Assembly (NCBI GenBank): GCA_018660835.1
Contig: JABJJN010000053.1
Location: 1 to 64,000 of the forward strand
Reading direction: 5' to 3'
Length of the DNA: 64,000 bases
Source of the DNA: Gemmatimonadota bacterium
GTDB taxonomy: Bacteria > Latescibacterota > UBA2968 > UBA8231
Both the position numbers and the translations under genes were made by a program. The notes below the pieces were generated by a model. That model had not been told where the DNA came from, ran no database searches, and saw nothing but the letters and a program-made list of their open reading frames with translations. Every line of letters starts with the position of its first letter. Position 1 is the stretch's first letter. This document shows positions 1 through 9,073 of this stretch, piece by piece.

Positions 1-1
1 G

Positions 2-397
2 GTGAAGAATGTGCTGCAGCCGAATGCGGTCTGCGACTGCGCCGGAGCGGGTGCACCGTCGCTGGAGTCGGGTGCTGGTGATATCCCGATGGACCTGGCC
101 GTAGGTGCCTCCTATCAGATCGAAAACTCTCTCGTGTCCGTGCAGTGGTCGATTCGTGATCTGACAGGTGATTCGTCAGAGAGTCGTCTCGTCGTGGGTG
201 GCGAGACGAAGCTGGTGGAAGGTCTCATGCTTCGCGGCGGCGGTAGTCGCATCTTCGAAGATGACGCCTCAGGTGACCTCAACGCCGGTTTGGGCTATCG
301 TTGGAATCAATTGCTCTTCGACTATGGATATCACATCCCCCTCGACCTGACCGAAACCAACGGTTCACACCGTTTCTCGCTGGTCTGGCAACTCTAA
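2..397 (+). CDS. C-terminal part of a PorV/PorQ-like outer-membrane beta-barrel protein (5' truncated by window)
   Basis: The frame is open from the left edge, so the true start is probably outside the window and only about 131 codons are visible. The visible part has alternating polar/hydrophobic stretches typical of beta strands and ends in a barrel-type terminal strand (HRFSLVWQL) with an aromatic residue near the C-terminus. This pattern matches the end of PorV/PorQ (UPF0164-like) barrel proteins, which sit in the outer membrane. The TPR gene follows 34 bp downstream on the same strand, suggesting co-transcription. Family assignment is tentative because the N-terminal two thirds are missing. 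Confidence 0.55.
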   Translation: MKNVLQPNAVCDCAGAGAPSLESGAGDIPMDLAVGASYQIENSLVSVQWSIRDLTGDSSESRLVVGGETKLVEGLMLRGGGSRIFEDDASGDLNAGLGYRWNQLLFDYGYHIPLDLTETNGSHRFSLVWQL

Positions 398-431
398 GCG
401 AAGATCACGTCGACGAGGAGATCGCCACAAT

Positions 432-3400
432 ATGTCAATCTGGGTTGGACTCATCGCACTGGGCGTCGGCTTAGGAAGCAGCATCTTCCTTCCCGTGCCG
501 CAGACGCTGAAAACGAATTTCGCCGCTGGGCAATCCCTGTACGCTCTTGGGGAATACGAAGGCGCGATCTTGGAGTATTCAAAGATCGTCAAGTTCTCAA
601 GCCCTGCTGTCCGTACGGATAGCGTTCGGGTCGATTTCGGTAACGGTCTCGAGTTACCCGTCGTAGCGGCAGCTTGGTACCAATTGGGCAATGCGTACAA
701 ACGCAGCGGGCAGCATGATGAAGCGGTTGACGCATTCCATCACGTGACCACGATGGAGAGCGTTGCAGAGAGCTTCCGCTCCCTCGTCCAGTTCCAAGTG
801 GCGGAAACACGCTTCCTGCAGAAACAGTATCCGCTCGCGGCTGAAGAATACAAGCGCTATGTCAGTCTGTTCCCGAACTCTGAGTTGGCCGGCCAGGCCT
901 TGTTCTACGCCGGTTGGAGTGAGTTCAATGACAAGCGATACGACCCGGCCATCGAAACCCTGACGGACATGCTCGCGCGTTATCCCGAAGATCGATACGC
1001 GCCAGATTCGCAATTCCGGATTGCAAGTTCTCACTACGAAAAGGAGAACTTCGAGGTCGCCGTCGCTCAGGCCGACATCGTACTGGAGCGGTATCCGAAC
1101 AGTCCCGTCATTGCGCAGGCGACGTACCTGCGGGCTCAGTCCTTCGACAAAATGGCCCGTTCCGAAGACGCGATCGCCGCCTACCGAGATGTTCGTGATC
1201 TCTACGACCGCATGTTTGAACTGCTTCGCGGATCCTTCCGCGAGCGAAAGAATGTCGACTTTGAGAACTATCGGCAGCTCTTTGAGACTTCCTCCCTGCG
1301 TGTGGCGGAGATCTATCGCCGCGAAGGCAAGTTCGAAGAGGCTTACCAGGAGCTGATCGCAGCTCAAGAGACAGCAGAAGAGCGCTTCTACAAGGCCAAG
1401 GTGCAGATGCGCCTAGGCGACAACTACATGGAATGGAAGCGCTTTGGCGAGGCATATACCGCCTACAATCAGGTGATCGACCTGTATAGCGACACTCCCT
1501 ATCCACCAATCGCTCAGTATAACAAGGGGGAGGCGCGATACTTCGCCGACGACTTCAGCGCCGCGAGGACGGAATATCTGCTGGTCTCAGAGAACTATCC
1601 TGACTCTGAGACCGGGTTGCGAGCGAACGCTGTGTACAGTGCCGGCTGGTCCTCTGAGAAGCTGGGCGATTTCGAAACCTCCTTGCAGCTCTATGCTCAA
1701 GTTGTGGAGAGTTTCCCGCGATCTGACCAGGCGCCTCTGTGCCTTCTGCGTATGGGGAGAGTTAACACGGAGCAGCAACTCTTCGATGACGCTGTTGTTG
1801 CCTATCAACAGATCGCCGACAACTACGGTGAGACCCATCACGCCGCTGACGCGAACTATGGTCTCGGGTTGCTGTATAAGCAGCAGGATCGGCCAGAAGA
1901 AGCGATTGAAGCATTTTCGCGAGTTGGTCGCTCTGCCGGGGAAGTCTACGTAGCGTCTCTGGTTGAAGCCGCGAATATTCACATCGGGGCGGGGCGCTCT
2001 GATGACGGGCGGCACGTGCTAAGCCAACTTCTTGCCGGAGTGACTGGTGACCGAGGACTTGAGGCGACGGCCCACTATCAGATCGCGCAACTCGATCTGA
2101 ACAATGGCAATTTCATCGACGCCATTAATGGCTACAACAAGGTCATCGATGAGTATCCGGAAGCGTCCGTCGCACGAGATGCGCACTATGGTCGGGCATT
2201 GTCCTATCACAAGGCCAATCGATTCGCTCCGGCTCTGGCGGACTATCAGTGGCTTCTGGATCAGAATCTTCCCGAGAGCATGAAGCTCAAGGTTGTATTC
2301 GCGAAAGCACTATCACATGCTGCGCTCAACCAAGATGCTCAGGCAACGACCCTTCTTCGTCGGGTGATAGACTCCGGGGACGAGACCCTCGGAAGAAATG
2401 CTCAGTTGCAGTTGATCTCCATGGCAGAGAAGCGCGATCCGCAGGATGCCATTCGAATTTACGAGGACATGCTCGCGAGTCTCACGACAAGGGACGACAA
2501 GGTCCGTGTGTTGATTCGTCTTGCCAGTGCCTATTTTCGACTCAACCAATTCGACAAGAGCATCGAGGCTTCCCAGCAGTTGATAGATGTTGCGGTAGAA
2601 TCTGAAGATGTCGCCAACGCCCTGTTTGTGCAGGGCAATAGTTACTTCCGTTCAGGTGATCTGGCGACGGCTGTGCAGACCTATCAGGGCATCGTCGACA
2701 ACTATCCACAGATTGGCTGGGCACGCAATGCCCAATTCCAGATTGGGATTGCCTTCAACAAGATGGCGTCGGGCAATATCAGCTACCTGCCGCAGGTCGC
2801 AGCAGAGTTCGAGCAGTACTATAACACGTATCCCGACGACGAACGGGCCGTTTACGCCTACTACTACGCTGCCTTCGCTTATTATCGTCTCGGCAAATGG
2901 CGGGAAGCAAGCGATACCTTTGATCAGCTAGCTGGGAAGTTCCCACAGTCCGAGTTTGCGGCGCAGGCCATGTTCCGTGCAGGGGAGTCGATTTTTAACC
3001 TCGCACAGGGACGAGGTCGCGAAGGCAAGAAGGCCATCTTCGAAGAAGCAATGGCCAAGTACGAGCAGGTACTGTCTCGTTTCCCGCGCTCCGACATGGT
3101 CGATGATGCCCTCTACAACAAGGCTTGGGCGATCATTCACTTGTCCGACCTGGGCGAAGAATTCACCAAACAGGACGCCCTGCCGATTTTCGAGCAGATT
3201 GTGGCCGAACACACCTTCGGTGACTATGGTCCAGCGAGTCAGTTTACAATCGGTGACTATTACTACGGCGAGAAGGCCTACACCGAAGCAACCAACGCCT
3301 ATACGACCTTCCTTGCGACATTCTCGCAGGACAAGCTACAGTCAAAAGACAAAGGACTGCGTCGCAAGGCAGAGACTCTTCTTGGGCATCTCTCTGAAAT

Positions 3401-3689
3401 CGAGGCGTACAACGTCTACGCAGAGGGTGAAAAGTTCTTCGATGTAGAGGACTACGATACGGCGGTGACCATCTTTCAGGATGTGATCACACGTTTCCCG
3501 CAGAGCGATCAGGCGGTAAATGCGGCGGTCAACATTGCGGCCGCCTATATGGCACAAGAAGACTATCGCAAGGCTGGAGAAGAGTTCAAACGGGTAGTGG
3601 ATAACTACAGTGGCGAGGCACGGTTTACACCACAAGTAGATTTCGCCCGTCAACAGTTGGAAGCGTTGGAAGAAGCACGCGTACTCTAA
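432..3689 (+). CDS. Large tetratricopeptide-repeat protein, envelope-associated
   Basis: This 1085-residue protein starts with a hydrophobic segment (about residues 3-24) that could be a signal peptide or membrane anchor. The rest is a long array of TPR-like helical repeats, with recurring ...A.YNKG..., ...YP.S..A..A.Y... and FP.S..A patterns of the CpoB/YbgF and BamD type, in which repeats bind partner proteins. GAGGAG lies 11 bases before the ATG. It is followed by ExbB and ExbD genes, a context like Tol-Pal, where the TPR protein CpoB works with TolQ/TolR. At more than 1000 residues it is far longer than CpoB (about 260). The role in a Tol-like envelope complex is inferred from context. 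Confidence 0.8.
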   Translation: MSIWVGLIALGVGLGSSIFLPVPQTLKTNFAAGQSLYALGEYEGAILEYSKIVKFSSPAVRTDSVRVDFGNGLELPVVAAAWYQLGNAYKRSGQHDEAVDAFHHVTTMESVAESFRSLVQFQVAETRFLQKQYPLAAEEYKRYVSLFPNSELAGQALFYAGWSEFNDKRYDPAIETLTDMLARYPEDRYAPDSQFRIASSHYEKENFEVAVAQADIVLERYPNSPVIAQATYLRAQSFDKMARSEDAIAAYRDVRDLYDRMFELLRGSFRERKNVDFENYRQLFETSSLRVAEIYRREGKFEEAYQELIAAQETAEERFYKAKVQMRLGDNYMEWKRFGEAYTAYNQVIDLYSDTPYPPIAQYNKGEARYFADDFSAARTEYLLVSENYPDSETGLRANAVYSAGWSSEKLGDFETSLQLYAQVVESFPRSDQAPLCLLRMGRVNTEQQLFDDAVVAYQQIADNYGETHHAADANYGLGLLYKQQDRPEEAIEAFSRVGRSAGEVYVASLVEAANIHIGAGRSDDGRHVLSQLLAGVTGDRGLEATAHYQIAQLDLNNGNFIDAINGYNKVIDEYPEASVARDAHYGRALSYHKANRFAPALADYQWLLDQNLPESMKLKVVFAKALSHAALNQDAQATTLLRRVIDSGDETLGRNAQLQLISMAEKRDPQDAIRIYEDMLASLTTRDDKVRVLIRLASAYFRLNQFDKSIEASQQLIDVAVESEDVANALFVQGNSYFRSGDLATAVQTYQGIVDNYPQIGWARNAQFQIGIAFNKMASGNISYLPQVAAEFEQYYNTYPDDERAVYAYYYAAFAYYRLGKWREASDTFDQLAGKFPQSEFAAQAMFRAGESIFNLAQGRGREGKKAIFEEAMAKYEQVLSRFPRSDMVDDALYNKAWAIIHLSDLGEEFTKQDALPIFEQIVAEHTFGDYGPASQFTIGDYYYGEKAYTEATNAYTTFLATFSQDKLQSKDKGLRRKAETLLGHLSEIEAYNVYAEGEKFFDVEDYDTAVTIFQDVITRFPQSDQAVNAAVNIAAAYMAQEDYRKAGEEFKRVVDNYSGEARFTPQVDFARQQLEALEEARVL

Positions 3690-3803
3690 TTCGTATGAAT
3701 CAGTAGCAGCTCGCGTCGAGTTCGAGACGCGTTCGTGACACGTTTTTTAAGCGTAAACGCAAAGACGACCCGCAGTACCCTACACAGGGAGGATGACCGC
3801 ACC

Positions 3804-4457
3804 ATGCTCGAGTTTTTTAATAACGGTGGCCCGTTCATGTATCCGCTGGGTTTGTGGTCCATTATGGCCCTTGCCTTCTTCATCGAGCGTGTCTGGACCT
3901 ATGCCCGGATTCGCAGCGAGGACGAACTGGCGGAGATCACCAACGATATGACCGGCCGGATCGATTCCGGTGCATCTTTTGAGCAGCTTAAGGAAATGTG
4001 TGTTGAGGTAGGCAAGCTCGAAGGTGACGTTTATAACGAGGGGATCGAGCGTTTCGAACATCTCTCGCGTGAGCAGCGTTCTGTTGAAGAAATGCGCGTG
4101 GAGATGAATGGTACCGTTGAGCGTGCTGCCAATGGCTATCTCGAACGTTACTTGTCCGTGATTCAGTTTGTCGCCAACTCCGTCGTGCTTCTCGGACTGC
4201 TGGGTACGGTGAATGGTATGATTCGTGCCTTTGAAGGCATCGCCGAAAAGGGCCTTGGAGAGCCGACCATCGTTGCTGCAGGTATCTCTGAAGCGCTGAT
4301 CACCACGGTGACAGGCCTTGTGATCGCCGTGCCATCTCTGGCTGTCTACACCTACTTCACACAGCGTGCCGAGAGTAAGAGCATTCAGTTCGAGCCCTAC
4401 GGCCACGGTTTTGTGGATGCCCTGCTGCGTCGCTGGTCGGCGTCAAAGGCCGCCTAA
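3804..4457 (+). CDS. exbB: MotA/TolQ/ExbB proton channel family protein
   Basis: This 217-residue inner-membrane protein belongs to the TolQ/ExbB family, whose pentamer forms the proton-conducting stator that drives TonB-like or Tol-Pal machines. It has an N-terminal membrane segment near residues 12-29, a cytoplasmic helical stretch, and two C-terminal membrane helices holding the family signature (LLGLLGTVNGMI and the ALITTVTGLVIAVP segment). I chose the ATG at 3804 because AGGGAGG lies 11 bases upstream; an upstream GTG at 3735 has no such site. The ExbD gene follows 22 bp later. Whether it serves a Tol-, TonB- or new type of complex cannot be decided from sequence alone. Confidence 0.9.
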   Translation: MLEFFNNGGPFMYPLGLWSIMALAFFIERVWTYARIRSEDELAEITNDMTGRIDSGASFEQLKEMCVEVGKLEGDVYNEGIERFEHLSREQRSVEEMRVEMNGTVERAANGYLERYLSVIQFVANSVVLLGLLGTVNGMIRAFEGIAEKGLGEPTIVAAGISEALITTVTGLVIAVPSLAVYTYFTQRAESKSIQFEPYGHGFVDALLRRWSASKAA

Positions 4458-4479
4458 GAGCGCTGAAAGGTTAGACACG

Positions 4480-4887
4480 ATGGCCATCAAAAAACAAAAA
4501 GTTGAAGAGCGCCCGGATTTGACGCCGATGATCGACGTCGTTTTCCAGTTGCTCATCTTCTTCATGGTGACAGCCGTGTTCGCCATCACACCAGGTCTCG
4601 ATATCAAGTTACCTGAGGCCGAAGAGGCGCAGGCTCCTGAGAAGGAGAACCTCTTCATCGTGGTGGATCAGGACGGCAACATGAAGCTAAACCACCAGTC
4701 TGTGACCTTCGCCAACCTGAAAGACAAGCTTCAGGAAAAGCGGAATCTGCTGGACAATACGACTCTGATCATCATACAGGGTGACGAACGTGCCACCCAC
4801 GGGCAGATTGTGCAGATCATGGACATCGCCCGCCAAGTGGGAATCATTGATCAGGTTATTGCCACGGAACCGAATCGCGGGGGCTGA
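4480..4887 (+). CDS. exbD: Biopolymer transport protein ExbD/TolR
   Basis: This 135-residue protein has the ExbD/TolR layout: a short cytoplasmic tail, one membrane helix (about residues 18-38) and a periplasmic domain. The signature PDLTPMIDVVFQLLIFF carries the conserved membrane aspartate (Asp19) that takes part in proton flow with ExbB. The start at 4480 has GAAAGG 9 bases upstream. It sits between ExbB and the DUF4159-type membrane protein, so the three genes probably encode one energised complex. The periplasmic domain shows the usual beta-alpha pattern, ending in a helix and strand (DIARQVGIIDQVIATE). Confidence 0.92.
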   Translation: MAIKKQKVEERPDLTPMIDVVFQLLIFFMVTAVFAITPGLDIKLPEAEEAQAPEKENLFIVVDQDGNMKLNHQSVTFANLKDKLQEKRNLLDNTTLIIIQGDERATHGQIVQIMDIARQVGIIDQVIATEPNRGG

Positions 4888-4951
4888 TGCCAACCTCCGG
4901 CACGGACGTAACATTCGGGCCGAACTGCGAACCAAGGGCTAGGCAAAGAGC

Positions 4952-6292
4952 GTGACAGAACAGAAAAAGCAACTATACGGCGCCTTCGGAGTGGCGACGT
5001 TCCTGCACGTGACCATCGTCGGGTTTTTCTCGATTAAGGCCGCGCTTGCACTGAACCTCGTCTTCGCCGTCGTCCTACTCGTAATTCTCTGGCGAGCGAC
5101 CTCGGGTCACCGAGGCCAGCTGTTCGCTGCCATCACGTTGGCGTTGGTTTTCGAAGCGTTGGCATGGGGGGTCGCTTTCTACGCCCAATTGGGCGAAGAG
5201 GAGCAGGAAGAGCGACTGATTCGGTTCCAGGCTCCGCCGCCGATTATGGAGAAGAACTTCGATCTCGCCAAGAAACCGGAGATCTCCGAGGTGCAGATGG
5301 AGATGCTCGCATCGATGGGGCCTCCAGATCTACCTGACGACATCAGTGCCATCGCAGATGTTAGTGCTGTAGGTAGCGATCTGCTCGGCGCCGTCTTACC
5401 CGGAAGTCAGGTGTTGGGCACTTTCTCTGGTGCCAAAGCACAGGAACTGGCTTTCGATGAGGTCGAGATGATCGAGCTCACCGAGACGGCAGCTCCAGTG
5501 CAAGAAGCGATGAGTCTGCGTCAGGAGCTGCTGAACGTGGGAGATCTGGATTTTGGTCGCTATCAAGCGATCCTAGTCCAGGACCCGGAGAACAAGCGAA
5601 ACATTCGTGGCTTCTTCAATATGAGCGTCATCGACTACGACTTGGCAGACAAGAACAATGACCGTTTTCCGACTGCCACGGAAGAGTTGATGCGCTACAT
5701 GCGCGACAACACACAGATCAACGCTCGTATCGAGGGCACGACGCTTCGACTCAGCGACGCGAGGATCTTCAAGCAGCCTCTACTCTACATGACCGGAAAC
5801 AACGCGGTCTTCCAGTTCTCTGACACGGAGAAGGATAATCTGGGTGAGTATCTGCGCGAAGGTGGATTCCTGTTTTCAGAGGAAATCCGCAAGGCAGATA
5901 GCGAAGGAAGCCTTGAGGGTCGCGGCGCTGGGCAAGAGGGTACGATCTATGATCGCCAGTTCAAGGCGCTGTTGAAGGATCCATTGGTGTTGGGAGGCGA
6001 CGGAGCCCGTTGGCAGCGCGTGCCCAAGGATCATCCATTGTACTTCAGCTTCTATGAGTTTGCCGATGGCCCCCCCATGGGTGGTGCACCGGGCGGCAAT
6101 GTCTTTGATCTGGAGATGCTTGAACTTCGTGGCCGGATCGCCGTCGTCTTCAGCGATCTCAATATCAGCTTCTACTGGGGAGATCCGCGAGCCGACGCAC
6201 GGGAGCGTGGCCTGCAGTTTGGCGTAAATGTCATCGTTTTCGCGCTGACCCAGCCTGGTGGAATAGCGAACGTTTCGCAGTTTGCTCAGTAA
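4952..6292 (+). CDS. Three-TM membrane protein with periplasmic DUF4159-type domain, in TonB position
   Basis: This 446-residue protein begins with three hydrophobic segments (about residues 10-30, 31-48 and 57-78); the first contains a His (His19), reminiscent of the transmembrane His of TonB. A short proline-containing linker (FQAPPPIMEKNF) resembling TonB-like linkers follows. Residues about 195-440 match the DUF4159 pattern (LRLSDARIFKQPLLYMTGN, LREGGFLFSEE, HPLYFSFYEF, LEMLELRGRIAVVFSD), predicted as a flavodoxin- or glutaminase-like fold in an otherwise unknown family. It starts at GTG 4952, 64 bp after ExbD, where a TonB-type protein would be expected, and is followed by a terminator. 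Function is unknown; coupling to ExbB/ExbD is inferred. Confidence 0.72.
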   Translation: MTEQKKQLYGAFGVATFLHVTIVGFFSIKAALALNLVFAVVLLVILWRATSGHRGQLFAAITLALVFEALAWGVAFYAQLGEEEQEERLIRFQAPPPIMEKNFDLAKKPEISEVQMEMLASMGPPDLPDDISAIADVSAVGSDLLGAVLPGSQVLGTFSGAKAQELAFDEVEMIELTETAAPVQEAMSLRQELLNVGDLDFGRYQAILVQDPENKRNIRGFFNMSVIDYDLADKNNDRFPTATEELMRYMRDNTQINARIEGTTLRLSDARIFKQPLLYMTGNNAVFQFSDTEKDNLGEYLREGGFLFSEEIRKADSEGSLEGRGAGQEGTIYDRQFKALLKDPLVLGGDGARWQRVPKDHPLYFSFYEFADGPPMGGAPGGNVFDLEMLELRGRIAVVFSDLNISFYWGDPRADARERGLQFGVNVIVFALTQPGGIANVSQFAQ

Positions 6293-6358
6293 CTGGCGGT
6301 TCAGCCGTTAGAGTTGCGGAGTAGATGTAGAGTTTCGGAGTATATTTTCCCTGTGTTT

Positions 6359-6397
6359 GAAGACCCGGTCCACCTTGTGCGCCGGGTCTTCTTTGTT
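6359..6397 (+). terminator. Rho-independent terminator of the ExbB/ExbD/DUF4159 operon
   Basis: GAAGACCCGG (6359-6368) pairs perfectly over 10 bp with CCGGGTCTTC (6382-6391) across a 13-base loop. A T-rich tail (TTTGTTT) follows. It lies 66 bases past the stop of the plus-strand gene and before the end of the converging minus-strand gene, as expected for a terminator. Confidence 0.85.
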
Positions 6398-6462
6398 TGG
6401 GCCCAGTCCGATCACCGAGTGCACCCAGTACTGCTCACTCGTGTCTCGTAACAACAAGCCGT

Positions 6463-8157
6463 CTACCTGGCATCGGTCTGCTGCAGGCTGTGTCGCTGAT
6501 CCACAGACAGTTCATTCCAGGTTTGAACGATGCCCCCGGGCCAGTGGACTGTCACGTCAACAACCTCAAGCTCGTCATCACCCAATCCGAAGTGCAGCAG
6601 ACCAGGCGGTGAGCTAAGATAGCTGCCACCGGACTGTAGCTGTCGGGTTACCACCCGGCTTCGGGTCGTTACAACGACTCGGGCGCCCCAGCCACGCCGA
6701 TTGCCCGGTCGTGCCGCGACCAGTTCGATCTCCAGCCAGTGGCTGCGGAGGGTTTGGTCGTTGCGTAGCAGGCGAGGCATGCCTCCGACTGTGGTCACCA
6801 CGATGTCGAGATCTCCATCTCTGTCATAATCAGCGACAGCTGAGGAGCGGCTCACACGAGGATTGGAATAGGCCAACCCGAGGGACGAAGATTGATCAAC
6901 GAATCGGCCCTGATGATTCAGAAAGAGTCCGTCTGGCTGAGCGTAGGTGAGACTGGAGTCGATTTGAGTGGCCTTGTCGAGCACGTGCCCATGGGCGCTG
7001 AAGATGTCGAGGTCGCCATCAAGGTCAGCGTCAAAGAGATTGACTCCGAATCCCAACGGCAGGAAGGAGAGACGAGCCAATCCAAATGCACGAGTGGCAT
7101 CCCGGAAGAGCAGGCCTTTGCCGACATGCTGGTAGAGTGTGTTGGTTTCGCGTGAGAAATTTGTCACGATCAGGTCCGGCGCACTGTCGCCATTGACGTC
7201 GCCCACATCCACACCCATCCCCGCTTCAGCCATGCCATCCGCATTGAACTGGATTCCTGCAGCAAGACCGGTCTCTGTCAGGCTGATGCGACCATCTGCG
7301 CTATCGTTGCGATACAGGAGATTCTGTTGCCCATCATTGGCGACGTAGAGGTCGCTGTCGCCATCGAGATCCAAGTCTGCAATGGCGAGGCCCAATGAGC
7401 GCCCCGGAATTGTGAAACCTGTTTCCTCGGAATGTTCAATCAGCTCAAATCGACCCGATTCCTGCAGCATGTTGCGATACAGAACATCTGTCTGGGCCGC
7501 ATAGACCTCTGGATCGCAATAGGTCTGAATCGATCCTCGCTGACAAGCATGAGGCTCCAGTGGATCGAAGTGAACGTAGTTGACGGCAACCAGATCGAGA
7601 TCACCGTCTCGATCGAGATCTGAGAACGCGCAGGCTGTTCCCCAACGTGGGTCTGCGGCTGTTTCTCGACCTACGAACTTCTGCTCGAATTGCAGAAGCA
7701 ATTCGTTGGGTCCGACGTTGGTGACGTAAATATCTACCTCACCATTGGCGTCGACATCAGCTGACGCGACGCCCATGCCATAGCCCTGTCCGGCGGCGTT
7801 CGTTTGGTCCGTGACATCCTCGAATCCTGCCCGGCCGTCGCCCAGCATATTTCGATACAAACGGTTCTTCGCAGCAGAGGTCTGCGCAGGATTCTCATCT
7901 GGAGCCAGACTGCCACCGTCAATGAAATACAGGTCGAGCCATCCATCGCTGTCCGCATCGAGCCATGCGACACCTGCGCCGAATGTCTCAGGGTAGTTGT
8001 AGTTCCCCGTTGCACCATTCGTATGACGGAAGCCGATGGCTGATTCGACTGTGGCGTCTGCAAAGCGAAGGGAAGAAGGAACGGCAGCTGGGCTGTTGCA
8101 TGAAATGCACGCTGCCATCCACAAGGGCCACTCAAGGATATTGCGTCGTCGAAGCAA
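6463..8157 (-). CDS. FG-GAP/VCBS repeat lipoprotein with ASPIC/UnbV domain (CRTAC1-like)
   Basis: This 564-residue protein is built of repeated calcium-loop motifs of the D.D.DGD.D type (DLDLDGDSDLYV, DYDRDGDLDIVV, DVNGDSAPDLIV), the mark of FG-GAP/VCBS beta-propellers. It ends in an ASPIC/UnbV domain (RGWGARV and VTVHWPGG...). I chose the TTG at 8157 because AGGAGAG lies 9 bases upstream. It yields a compact lipoprotein signal with three Arg, a hydrophobic core and the lipobox MAAC (Cys17), whereas the ATG at 8202 has its purine tract directly against the codon. The protein is thus probably lipid-anchored and exported. Such proteins are common in marine and FCB-type bacteria; no enzymatic role is known. 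The ribosome site lies inside a hairpin. Confidence 0.82.
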   Translation of the reverse strand: MLRRRNILEWPLWMAACISCNSPAAVPSSLRFADATVESAIGFRHTNGATGNYNYPETFGAGVAWLDADSDGWLDLYFIDGGSLAPDENPAQTSAAKNRLYRNMLGDGRAGFEDVTDQTNAAGQGYGMGVASADVDANGEVDIYVTNVGPNELLLQFEQKFVGRETAADPRWGTACAFSDLDRDGDLDLVAVNYVHFDPLEPHACQRGSIQTYCDPEVYAAQTDVLYRNMLQESGRFELIEHSEETGFTIPGRSLGLAIADLDLDGDSDLYVANDGQQNLLYRNDSADGRISLTETGLAAGIQFNADGMAEAGMGVDVGDVNGDSAPDLIVTNFSRETNTLYQHVGKGLLFRDATRAFGLARLSFLPLGFGVNLFDADLDGDLDIFSAHGHVLDKATQIDSSLTYAQPDGLFLNHQGRFVDQSSSLGLAYSNPRVSRSSAVADYDRDGDLDIVVTTVGGMPRLLRNDQTLRSHWLEIELVAARPGNRRGWGARVVVTTRSRVVTRQLQSGGSYLSSPPGLLHFGLGDDELEVVDVTVHWPGGIVQTWNELSVDQRHSLQQTDAR

Positions 8158-8164
8158 GTTGTCT

Positions 8165-8200
8165 GTCTCTCCTGGAGTGGAAACTAACCCCAGGAGAGAC
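8165..8200 (-). promoter_or_regulatory. Perfect 11-bp inverted repeat covering the ribosome-binding site of the ASPIC lipoprotein gene
   Basis: GTCTCTCCTGG at 8165-8175 and CCAGGAGAGAC at 8190-8200 are perfect inverted copies separated by 14 bases. Read on the minus strand, the 3' arm contains AGGAGAG, the Shine-Dalgarno site for the TTG start at 8157. A folded leader would hide the ribosome site, pointing to translational control. A protein-binding operator is the alternative. Confidence 0.55.
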
Positions 8201-8275
8201 ATCCTGGGAAGCGAAAGCCGGGACGCGGGTTTTCACTGATCACGGCTGCCGCCGTCGCAAGTTCGTGGGGGACGC

Positions 8276-8962
8276 TCAGTGGCGCTCTTGTCGATCGCCG
8301 GCCGCCGCTTTGACGTGGCTCCAAGTCATGGCTGATACACCGGTGGCGCGAGCATCGGCCGCAGGCTGCAGCCTGGTAGGAAGTGATCCGGGAGTGCCTT
8401 TCTCTGAGGCATCCGAACGCCAGCCTCTCGACTCAGAAGCCGTCGACCACGCTTCAGCTCGTGTCCCTGGCATTTCGAATACCTCTCGGACCATGGAGGA
8501 AGGTGGCTCGGTGACGCCTCCTAAGGGGCGTCCCGTGCCATCGTCGGCGACATCAATCAGGGTCCCACCTTCGGCAGCATCATAGAGCCGCAGCAGCAGC
8601 TTTGTATTTGGCAGTGCCACGGCAGCTGATACAAACTGCACTGTTGTCGACAGGCGAGATCGATCTGAATCTGGCGCGTAGTTGGCGATGAGGTAGGTCT
8701 CACCCACGGCAATCGAACCCGCCTCGACTGTCAGCATCACCTCCTCCGTGCCATCGCTCCCAACTCGGGTGATCGTCCATCCTGCTAGATCAATCGATTG
8801 ATTGCCACGGTTATAGAGTTCGATCCACTCGTCGGCGCTGGAAGCTTCTGATCCCATCCACATGAGTTCAGAGAACACGACAGGTCCGGGATCCTGGGCT
8901 TCGACGGCGGCGGGAGGGGCCAAGGAAATGAGAAGTAAGAAAAGGGCAGATAATGCACGCAT
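8276..8962 (-). CDS. Secreted lamin-tail-domain protein
   Basis: This 228-residue protein has a clear signal peptide (hydrophobic core about residues 5-19, likely cleavage after AVEA). Residues about 28-130 form a lamin-tail domain, an Ig-like beta sandwich: VVFSELMW, ADEWIELYNRG, IDLAGWTI and TYLIANY are the classic strands. Bacterial proteins of this kind are exported and often surface-bound or associated with secreted nucleases and phosphatases; their ligand is generally unknown. The C-terminal 90 residues are low in recognisable motifs. It lies upstream of, and on the same strand as, the ASPIC lipoprotein gene, 118 bp away, so the two may be co-expressed. Confidence 0.8.
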   Translation of the reverse strand: MRALSALFLLLISLAPPAAVEAQDPGPVVFSELMWMGSEASSADEWIELYNRGNQSIDLAGWTITRVGSDGTEEVMLTVEAGSIAVGETYLIANYAPDSDRSRLSTTVQFVSAAVALPNTKLLLRLYDAAEGGTLIDVADDGTGRPLGGVTEPPSSMVREVFEMPGTRAEAWSTASESRGWRSDASEKGTPGSLPTRLQPAADARATGVSAMTWSHVKAAAGDRQERH

Positions 8963-9073
8963 AGGGTTCTTGCCTCGGGCAAGTGGCGTCGCGTGTGACC
9001 GATGGTTTGACTATTCGGTCAACCGACGGCTATCGTCGGCCCTTTCCCATTTGCAATCAGTATGCCGCCATGC

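Noticed and set aside
3712..3745. CGCGTC/GACGCG dyad and a T6 run between the TPR gene and exbB as a terminator
   Set aside because: The T run is nine bases or more past the stem, so the structure does not fit an intrinsic terminator.
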